Below, one piece after another: positions 16,777 through 23,733 of a DNA stretch of 37,798 nucleotides. This DNA comes from CAYMRB01 sp964392615 (GTDB taxonomy: Bacteria > Planctomycetota > UBA8108). Made by a program: the position numbers and the translations under genes. The notes below the pieces were generated by a model. It was not told where the DNA came from. It worked only from the letters and a program-made list of their open reading frames with translations, and ran no database searches. Where the stretch lies: contig CAYMRB010000034.1 in NCBI GenBank assembly GCA_964392615.1, positions 1 through 37,798 of the forward strand, written 5' to 3'. Every line of letters begins with the position of its first letter. Position 1 is the stretch's first letter.

Positions 16777-17469
16777 ATGAACGAGCAGAGCATGAATCGG
16801 CGCGCGTGGATCAAGACAGCCGGCGTCGGCGTCGGCATGACCGCGGCGGGTTGTGGCGCGGTGGAGACAGTCAAGCGCGAGGCCGTCGCGTTGCCGCAGT
16901 ACGCAAACGACGCGTTCTACAAGGACGGCGAGTTCGACCTCGAGACGGCGAAAGACGCCTACACAGCGCTGTTGAAGTACCACGGCTATCCGACGTGGGA
17001 CGGCATCCGCGATCAGTTCTGGATCACCGACTACGGAGCCGGCGAGTTCACGAAGCTCGGGCTCGGCGCGATCATCTTCCACAACCGTAAGGAAGAGCAC
17101 CACGGCGATCGCTATATGATGCTCGACATCTTCCTGCTGCCGAACCAGATGCTCCCCGAGCACTACCACCTCGAGACCCCGGACTCGCGCGCCAAGCTCG
17201 AGGCGTGGATCGTGCGGCACGGCTCGGCCACGATCGTCGGCGAGGGCGAGGAGACTCCCGGCCTGAAGGAGAGGATCCCGGCGAGCCAGGAGGGCCACGT
17301 CACCGTCTGGCACGGCGTCGACTGCGGTCCCGGCGGCAAGGCCGAGCTCAACCGCGTGACGGCGCGCCACTGGCAGCTCGCCGGACCGGAGGGCGCGGTC
17401 GTGACGGAGGTCGCGAACTACCACGACGGCGGCGGCGTCCGTCACACGAACCCGAACCTCGTGCTGTGA
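16777..17469 (+). CDS. Exported cupin resembling D-lyxose isomerase
   Basis: This 230-residue protein has a twin-arginine-like start (NRRAWIKTAG, 7-16) and a possible lipobox ending at Cys26 (TAAGC). It should therefore be exported folded and perhaps lipid-anchored. The mature part is a single cupin. Metal-site candidates His129, His131 (EHYH), Glu142 (K-L-E) and His198 (ARHW) follow the H-x-H...E...H order of D-lyxose isomerases. The final segment 'GPEGAVVTEVANYHDGG' also resembles that family's C-terminus. Lyxose isomerases interconvert aldoses and ketoses and are normally cytoplasmic, so export is unusual; alternatively this may be a carbohydrate-binding cupin. GGAGGAG lies a short distance before the start; Met6 is an alternative start. 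Confidence 0.75.
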   Translation: MNEQSMNRRAWIKTAGVGVGMTAAGCGAVETVKREAVALPQYANDAFYKDGEFDLETAKDAYTALLKYHGYPTWDGIRDQFWITDYGAGEFTKLGLGAIIFHNRKEEHHGDRYMMLDIFLLPNQMLPEHYHLETPDSRAKLEAWIVRHGSATIVGEGEETPGLKERIPASQEGHVTVWHGVDCGPGGKAELNRVTARHWQLAGPEGAVVTEVANYHDGGGVRHTNPNLVL

Positions 17470-17509
17470 GCCGACGTGGTCGCGACAACCCTGACAGGGA
17501 GGTAAGGAC

Positions 17510-18544
17510 ATGCTGACGACCGTGAGTCGGGCAGTAGCCGTCGTGCTGCTCCTGCTGACAGTCGGTTGCGCGTCGGCGCTGAAGACGCCACGACTCGCGT
17601 TCGACCTGCCCGCGCAGTACAACTCGCCCGACGGCATGACGGTGGCGCCGGACGGCAACATCTATCTGTCGATGCCGAACCTCGGCGATCCGTCGCATGC
17701 GGCCAAGATCCTGCGTATCACGCCGGACGATGAGCTCGAGGAGGTGATCACGCTGCCGGTGCATCCGGAGCTCAACGCCGTCGGTCCGCTCGGCGTCGCG
17801 CACGCATCGGACGGCAATCTGTACGTCGCGGACTGCCAAGCGTTCAACGACGACAACCGCAAATCGCGCGTGCTGCGCGTCCGCCTCGACGAAGGCCGCG
17901 CCGTCGGCTGCGATGTCGTCGTCGAAGGTCTCGTCATGGCCAACGCCGTCATGTGCCGCGACGGCGCGATCTTCGTGACCGATACGACGGTCGACAAGAC
18001 CGCGAAGCCGCTCGTGAGCGGCGTCTATCGGTTCGAGCTGTCGGAGCTCGCCTCCGGCACCGTACGCGTCGCGGGCGGCGACGATCCGCATCTGGTCGCG
18101 ACGCTCGAGACGGAGAACGAGGAGTTTCCGTTCGGCGCCAACGGGCTGTCGTTCGATTCCCGCGGGCGCATGTACGTGTGCGACTTCGGGGATCGCCGAG
18201 TACTCCGCTTCACGCTCGACGAGACTGGGCGCGCGTCGTCGCGAGAGGTGCTCGCCAGCGACTCGGGCATGCTCTCGCCCGACGGCATGTTCATCACGGC
18301 GGACGATCGGATCTTCGTCGCCGATTTCCTGGGCAACGCGGTTCACGAAATCGATATCGACTCGGGCCGCGTCACGACGATCGCGAAGAATCCGCCGTGC
18401 GACGGCGCCACAGGGCAGCTCGACGGGCCCTCCGAGGTGTGCGTGCGAGGCGACCGGATGTACGTGTCCAACATCGACCTGGACTTCGGCGCGATCCAGC
18501 ACGACGGAGTTCACACCATCTCGGTGATCGATCTGAAACCATAG
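17510..18544 (+). CDS. SMP-30/gluconolactonase-like lipoprotein (paralogue A)
   Basis: This 344-residue lipoprotein (signal ending LTVGC, Cys20) is followed by a six-bladed beta-propeller of the SMP-30/NHL type. Blade motifs include 'SPDGMTVAPDGNIYLSMPN', 'DGNLYVADCQAFN' and 'DDRIFVADFLGNAVHEID'. SMP-30 enzymes are metal-dependent lactonases. The Asn in 'MANAV' and the Asp in 'SPDGM' sit where metal ligands are expected, but the usual N-terminal Glu ligand is not evident, so activity is uncertain. It is similar in sequence and length to the lipoprotein at 21353-22417. It is exported and preceded by GGGAGGT. It may hydrolyse sugar lactones outside the cytoplasm or bind sugar. Confidence 0.82.
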   Translation: MLTTVSRAVAVVLLLLTVGCASALKTPRLAFDLPAQYNSPDGMTVAPDGNIYLSMPNLGDPSHAAKILRITPDDELEEVITLPVHPELNAVGPLGVAHASDGNLYVADCQAFNDDNRKSRVLRVRLDEGRAVGCDVVVEGLVMANAVMCRDGAIFVTDTTVDKTAKPLVSGVYRFELSELASGTVRVAGGDDPHLVATLETENEEFPFGANGLSFDSRGRMYVCDFGDRRVLRFTLDETGRASSREVLASDSGMLSPDGMFITADDRIFVADFLGNAVHEIDIDSGRVTTIAKNPPCDGATGQLDGPSEVCVRGDRMYVSNIDLDFGAIQHDGVHTISVIDLKP

Positions 18545-18557
18545 CGAGGCGACTGCG

Positions 18558-20154
18558 ATGAGCTACCTGCTCGGAATCGACCTCGGCAGCACGAACCTGA
18601 AGGTCGTCATCTACGGGCTCGACGGCAAAGCCGCGGCCACCGCCAGCACGCCGATGGTGCTGCACCACCCGGACGCAGACCACGCGGACTGGGCGACCTG
18701 GGACCCGGACATGGTCTGGAACGGTATCGGCAAGCTGTGCCAGGAGGCGATCGCGGGGCTCTCCGCGACTCGCGGCGCCAGTCCCGCCGATATCCGCGGC
18801 ATCGCGGTCACGGGGATGGGCATGGACGGCGTTCCGGTCGCTGCCGACGGCACCGTGCTCTATCCGTTCATCTCGTGGCACTGCCCGCGCACGCAACCGC
18901 AGTGCGACGCGTGGCTCGAGAAGGTCGGTGCTGCGAAGCAGTTCGCGATCTCCGGCAACCCGGTCTGGACCTTCAACACGGTCTTCCGCCTGCAGTGGAT
19001 GCAGCAGCACGAGCCCGCGATTCTCGAGAAGGCGGAGAAGTGGCTGCTGATCGAGGACTTCGTCAACTTCAAGCTCTCCGGCGAGTACGCGACCGACTAC
19101 AGCATGGCGTCGTCGACGCTGCTTCTCGATCAGCGCACTCGGCAGTGGTCGGACGACCTGATCGCGGCGGCGGAAATCGACCCGTCGCTGCTGTGTGATC
19201 CGCGACCGTCGGGCACCGTCATCGGCGCCGTGCACTCCGCCGCCGCCGCGACGACCGGCCTCGTCGAAGGTACGCCTGTCGTCGTTGGCGGGCACGACTT
19301 TCTCTGCGGCGCGCTGGCGACCGGCGCGTACCGTCCGGGAGTCGTGTCCGACGTCATCGGCACGTGGGAGATCGTCGTAGCCGCGCTGCCCGAGCCGGTG
19401 CTCACCCAGGAGGTCCGCGAGATGGGCATCTGGGTGGACTCGCACGTCGCGCGCGACGTGTGGGCCGCGATGGCATCGACCGTGGCTGCCGACGCGCTCG
19501 AGTGGTTCCGCCGCGAGCACGCGTTCGAGGAGAAGCAGCGCGCGAAGGACGACGGCGGTGTCGACTGGGAGTACCTGATCGCCGCTGCGAGCGACTCTCC
19601 CCCCGGGGCGAACGGCGTGATGTTCCTGCCCCACCTGTCCGGAAGCTTCGTCCCGATCGTCGATGCGACGTCGATGGGCGCGTTCGTCGGCCTGCGCAAT
19701 CGCGCGACGAAGGCCGACATGTTCCGCGCCATGATCGAGGGCTTGGACTTCCAGTTCCTGCAGATGCTCGAGGGCTTCGAGTCCGCGTTCGGCGTGCAGT
19801 CCGAGTCGATCGCCGCGATCGGCGGCGCGGTCCGCAACCGGCTGTGGATGCAGAACAAGGCCGACGTCCTCGGCAAACCGGTCGAGACGCCGGTCCGCCG
19901 CTGGAAACTGGCCACCGATGACGAAGGCCGAGCTCGACGAGGCCGTGCCGCTCGGCGCGGCGATCCTCGCGGGAATCGGCGTCGGCGTCTACGCGGACGA
20001 GCGGGACGCCTTCGACAAGACCTATCGCTCTGGTCGCGTCTTCGAGCCGGATCTCGCGATGACCGAGCGGTACCGAGAGAGCTACGAAACCTTCAAGGAG
20101 CTGTACCCGGCCTTGAAGAACGTGCATGCGCAGATCCATGCGAGAACGCAGTAA
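18558..20154 (+). CDS. FGGY-family carbohydrate kinase, frameshifted
   Basis: FGGY kinases phosphorylate sugars or polyols (xylulose, rhamnulose, glycerol, erythritol) with ATP. The N-terminal phosphate loop 'GIDLGSTNLKVVIYG' and the second-domain motif 'VVVGGHDFLCGAL' are clear. The opening frame is good to 'VLGKPVETP' (codon ending 19892). The conserved continuation 'ELDEAVPLGAAILAGIG' then appears one frame over, from 19930 to the stop at 20154. The segment between (19893-19929, 37 bases) is extra relative to family expectation and would account for the shift. The opening frame, if read on, runs to 20339 with unrelated Arg-rich sequence and overlaps the next gene. This is a real lesion, a sequencing error or, less likely, programmed shifting; no convincing slippery site is visible. 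Confidence 0.82.
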
Positions 20155-20187
20155 TCCCGCGCGCAGAAACTCCAGGAGAATCTCCCC

Positions 20188-21297
20188 ATGAAGAAGGTGC
20201 TCATCGCTCCCCGGAAGTACGTGCAGGGCCGGGGCGTCCTGAACGAGATCGGCGACTGGGCCCTGCGGCTCGGCAGCAAGGCGATCGTCCTGTGGTCGCC
20301 CGGCCGCAAGGCGGCGCTCGGCGGGGTCGTCGAGGGTAGCCTCGAGAAGGCCGGCGTTCAGATGTGCGACGCCGAATTCCGCGGCGAATCGACGCGCGCC
20401 GAGTCCGCGCGCGTGGCGGCGATCGCGAAGGAAGCCGGCGTCGACATGATGATCGGCATCGGCGGAGGCAAGGTGCTCGACACGGCGAAGGCCGCTGCGG
20501 TCGAGGCGGACATCAAGATGATCACCTGCCCGACGATCGCGTCGAACGACACGCCGACGAGCGCCGCGACCGTCTGGTACGACGAGAACGGCGACTTCGA
20601 GGGCTTCGACTGCTGGCCGTTCAATCCCGATGTCGTCCTCGTCGACTCGCAGGTCATCGCGAACGGCCCCCTCCGCGCCTTCGCGGCTGGCATGGGCGAC
20701 GCGCTGGCGACGTGGGTCGAAGCCGACGCGTCGTACAAAACGCGAGCGATCAACCTCGGCGGCGGAGTCGCCACCGGCGCCGCGATGGCGCTCGCGAGAC
20801 TCGCGTACGAGAACCTGATGGAGTACGGCGTCGAAGCCCACCGTGCCGTCGAACAACACCTCGTGACGCCGGCGGTCGAGCGCATCATCGAGACGAACGT
20901 GCTGCTGTCCGGACTCGGCTTCGAGAGCGGCGGCCTGGCGACCGCGCACATGATCGCCAACCCGCTGTCGAACTTCCCCGAGTGCAAGCACGCGATGCAC
21001 GGCGAGAAGGTCAGCTTCGGCATCATCACGCAACTGTGCCTCGACGAGGACACGGCGAGCGCGTCCCTGTACGAGATCTATGATTTTCTGATCGACATCG
21101 GCCTGCCCGTCACGTTCAAGGAGCTCAAGCTGGAGGGGATCACCCGCGACCGCCTCCAACCGATCGGCGAAATCTGCGCCGGAGAAGGATCGCTCTGCGC
21201 CAACCACTGCTTCGAGATCACCGCGGATGGGATCGTCGACGCCATGCTGGCGGCCGATCAATTCGGCCGAGCTCGACTGCGCGCGGCCGACGATTGA
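20188..21297 (+). CDS. gldA: Glycerol-dehydrogenase-like NAD-dependent alcohol dehydrogenase
   Basis: This 369-residue group III alcohol dehydrogenase resembles GldA, which oxidises glycerol or 1,2-diols to ketols with NAD or runs in reverse. The NAD-binding 'GIGGGKVLDTAKAAA' (90-104) and 'CPTIASNDTPTSA' (114-126) are canonical. Metal ligands are predicted at Asp171 (GMGDA), His254 (ATAHM) and His271 (AMHGE). Length and motif order match the family closely. AGGAGA precedes the start. In this operon it may reduce the aldehyde released by the aldolase (as FucO does in fucose catabolism) or oxidise the imported polyol; both are inference. Whether glycerol is the real substrate is unknown. Confidence 0.9.
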   Translation: MKKVLIAPRKYVQGRGVLNEIGDWALRLGSKAIVLWSPGRKAALGGVVEGSLEKAGVQMCDAEFRGESTRAESARVAAIAKEAGVDMMIGIGGGKVLDTAKAAAVEADIKMITCPTIASNDTPTSAATVWYDENGDFEGFDCWPFNPDVVLVDSQVIANGPLRAFAAGMGDALATWVEADASYKTRAINLGGGVATGAAMALARLAYENLMEYGVEAHRAVEQHLVTPAVERIIETNVLLSGLGFESGGLATAHMIANPLSNFPECKHAMHGEKVSFGIITQLCLDEDTASASLYEIYDFLIDIGLPVTFKELKLEGITRDRLQPIGEICAGEGSLCANHCFEITADGIVDAMLAADQFGRARLRAADD

Positions 21298-21352
21298 CTG
21301 CCGCCCCACCACGTACCACGCCACACATCGCATCACGCCAGGAAGAAGCACT

Positions 21353-22417
21353 ATGAGAATCTCGTCCACACTCCCCCTGATCGCCGTCGTCGCTATTCTC
21401 ATCGGCTGCTCGGAGCCGCCAACGATGGGACCGGCCGCGTCTCAGCCGCTGAAGGAAGCCAAGCTGCTGGTGACGCTGCCCGACTACTGCAATACGCCGG
21501 ACGGCATGACGCTGATGGCGAACGGGGACATCATCCTGTCCGTCCCGAACTTCAACGACGACACCGTGCCGGCGTGCCTGATGAAGATCACGCCGGACAA
21601 CAAGGTCGAGAAGTTCTACGATCTGCCGCCGCACCCGGTGACGGGCAAGATCGGCCCTCTCGGCGTCTGCGCGGCGCCGTCTGGTGACCTCTACCTCGCC
21701 GACTGCCAGATCTTCGCGGACAAGGACCACAAATCGCGCCTGCTGCGCATCGTCATGAAGGACGGCAAGCCGACCGAGATGGTGACGGTCGTCGACGGGT
21801 TCAACGTATCGAACGCGGTCATCATCCGGGACGGCTACATCTACGTCACCGAGACGATTCTCGAGCACGGGTCCGATCCGCTGATCTCCGGCGTGTTCCG
21901 CTTCAAGGTCGGCGAGGAGGGCATCACGCTGAAGAACCCGGGAGCAGAGGACCCGCACCTGATCGCGACGATCACGACGAAGAACGTCAAGATCGGCTTC
22001 GGCGCCGACGGGCTGGCGTTCGACAGCAAGGGCAACCTCTACATCGGCAACTTCGCCGACGGCCTGGTCCATCAGCTCAAGTTCGACGCTGACGGCAAGG
22101 TCACGTCGAACACGATCTTCGCGCAGACGGATTTCATGAGGTGCGCGGACGGCCTCTTCTGCGATCAGAAGACGGACAAGATCTACGTCGCCGATTCGCT
22201 CGCGAACGCCGTCCAGATCGTGTCGCCGGATGGATCGGTGCAAACGCTCGTGCAGGACGGCAACAACACGGGTGAGGGCGGTCGTCTCGATCAGCCGTGC
22301 GAGATCCTGATCCGCGGCAATCAGCTCATCATCTCGAACATGGATTTCCCGGTAGAGACCGGAGTGAACACGACATTCGACAAGCCGTATACGTTGTCGG
22401 TGGTGGACCTCGACTGA
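21353..22417 (+). CDS. SMP-30/gluconolactonase-like lipoprotein (paralogue B)
   Basis: This 354-residue lipoprotein (signal ending LIGC, Cys19) carries a six-bladed propeller closely related to the product at 17510-18544. Both contain 'PDGMT', 'DLYLADCQ' or 'NLYVADCQ', 'KSRLLRI' or 'KSRVLRV', and 'SGVFRFK' or 'SGVYRFE' in the same order. The start at ATG 21353 is preceded by AGGAAGAAG; a longer frame upstream overlaps the dehydrogenase and is discarded. The two copies bracket the kinase and dehydrogenase genes, so they probably arose by duplication within the cluster and act on the same or related extracytoplasmic compounds (inference). Confidence 0.82.
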   Translation: MRISSTLPLIAVVAILIGCSEPPTMGPAASQPLKEAKLLVTLPDYCNTPDGMTLMANGDIILSVPNFNDDTVPACLMKITPDNKVEKFYDLPPHPVTGKIGPLGVCAAPSGDLYLADCQIFADKDHKSRLLRIVMKDGKPTEMVTVVDGFNVSNAVIIRDGYIYVTETILEHGSDPLISGVFRFKVGEEGITLKNPGAEDPHLIATITTKNVKIGFGADGLAFDSKGNLYIGNFADGLVHQLKFDADGKVTSNTIFAQTDFMRCADGLFCDQKTDKIYVADSLANAVQIVSPDGSVQTLVQDGNNTGEGGRLDQPCEILIRGNQLIISNMDFPVETGVNTTFDKPYTLSVVDLD

Positions 22418-22445
22418 GGGTGTGGGAGAGGGCTGCGCAAGTGAA

Positions 22446-22473
22446 GGCCGCGCGGCCGGCGTGCCGCGCGGTC
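22446..22473 (+). terminator. GC-rich stem-loop between SMP-30-like B and the permease
   Basis: Arms 22446-22456 and 22463-22473 form an 11-base-pair stem with one G-U pair and a six-base loop. No U-tract follows. It sits 28 bases after the lipoprotein stop and 66 before the permease start, in the largest gap of the operon (122 bases). It may attenuate or process the transcript, lowering permease expression, or act as a factor-assisted terminator. Confidence 0.45.
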
Positions 22474-22539
22474 TGTCGTTCCCTCGCCTGGACCTCGACG
22501 CCGACCGCTGATCGTCCGGACTGACAAGGAGAGCCGACC

Positions 22540-23649
22540 GTGGAAACGCTCATCACCGGTTTCGCACTGCTACTTCTCGGAGCCGTGTGTGGCGGCTCGT
22601 TCGGCCTGCCGAGCAAGTTCGTCAAACAGGACACGCCGTGGGAGACGCTGTGGGGCCCGTTCTTCCTGTTCGTGACGATCCTGATCCCGGTGACGATCTT
22701 TCCACTCTGCGCGGACGGTCTGTACGCGATCATCGGCGCGGCGGGCATCGGCGTCGTCGTGTGGCCCGTCGTGTTCGGATTCCTGTGGGGACTCGGCTCG
22801 ATGGCGCTCGGACTGAGCTTCGCATTCATCGGCCTGTCGCTGGCCTATGCGCTGAACTACGGCGCGCAGATCGTCGTCGGCAGCATGGGGCCGACGCTGA
22901 TCCATGCCCCAGGCGAGGTGAACACTCCCCACGGCTGGACGATCGTCGCCGGCGTCGTGGTCTGCGTTCTCGGCGTCATCGTGTGCGGTCGCGCCGGAGT
23001 GCTGAAGACCCGCAGCCAGGAAGGCGCTGAGCAAGGAGACGCCCGGACCGCGGCCGACAGCAGCAACATCGTGAAAGGCATGATCATCGCGTTCGTGTCC
23101 GGCGTCCTCTGCGCGTGCTACAGCATCGCGTTCAGCTTCGGCACAGACGTGACGAACACCGCTATCGCGGCGCCCTACAACCTTCCGGGCTGGCAGGCCG
23201 CATTCGTCGTCTCCGCATTGATCCTGTGGGGCGGCTCCGCTTCGGCGTGCGGCTACTGCGTGTACAAGCTGCAGGCGAACAAGACGTGGGGCTCGTTGGC
23301 CAGTGCCGGCATCGTCCCCGTGCTGCTCATCGCGTTCATCATGGCGTGTCTGCATGACGGTGCGATTCTGTTCTTCGGCTTCGGAGCGTCGATGCTCGGA
23401 GATCTCGGCGTGGGGATCGGCTACGCGGTGTTCATGTCGTTCGCGATCATCGTCGGCAACGTCAACGGTTTCCTGACCAAGGAGTGGAAGGGCGCCAGCC
23501 GCCAGAGCGTCAGCTGGATCGTCGCGGGAATCGCCGTGCTGGTCGTCGGCGTCTGCGTGCTCGGCAAGGGGCAGCGCATGGAGGCGGCGGCGAAGGAAGC
23601 GGCCAAGACTCCCCCACCGGTGGAGCAGCCCGTCCCACCCGCCGAGTAA
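22540..23649 (+). CDS. RhaT-family sugar/proton symporter
   Basis: This 369-residue inner-membrane protein has about ten hydrophobic helices and resembles E. coli RhaT (L-rhamnose-H+ symporter, 344 residues). Matching features are 'KFVKQDTPWETLWG' (about 26-39), 'FGFLWGLGSMALGLSFAFIG' (about 80-99) and near the end 'FLTKEWKGASRQ'. RhaT also carries L-lyxose and L-mannose in E. coli, so it fits a cluster with a lyxose-isomerase-like protein, but the substrate is not shown. The start is GTG 22540 with AAGGAG upstream. The C-terminus is a Pro-rich cytoplasmic or periplasmic tail (TPPPVEQPVPP) not found in RhaT. Confidence 0.87.
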   Translation: METLITGFALLLLGAVCGGSFGLPSKFVKQDTPWETLWGPFFLFVTILIPVTIFPLCADGLYAIIGAAGIGVVVWPVVFGFLWGLGSMALGLSFAFIGLSLAYALNYGAQIVVGSMGPTLIHAPGEVNTPHGWTIVAGVVVCVLGVIVCGRAGVLKTRSQEGAEQGDARTAADSSNIVKGMIIAFVSGVLCACYSIAFSFGTDVTNTAIAAPYNLPGWQAAFVVSALILWGGSASACGYCVYKLQANKTWGSLASAGIVPVLLIAFIMACLHDGAILFFGFGASMLGDLGVGIGYAVFMSFAIIVGNVNGFLTKEWKGASRQSVSWIVAGIAVLVVGVCVLGKGQRMEAAAKEAAKTPPPVEQPVPPAE

Positions 23650-23733
23650 GTTGCTGGCCATCGAACAGCACCTCCCGTAGTCTGACTCTGAAGAGAGAAG
23701 GGTTCGTCCCAGCTTCGGAGGCGCGCGACGAAC

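Noticed and set aside
19918..20339. Continuation of the kinase opening frame to 20339, or a separate small gene from ATG 19918
   Set aside because: The continuation is Arg-rich and overlaps the GldA-like start; the 19918 frame encodes the conserved FGGY C-terminus, so both belong to one frameshifted kinase.
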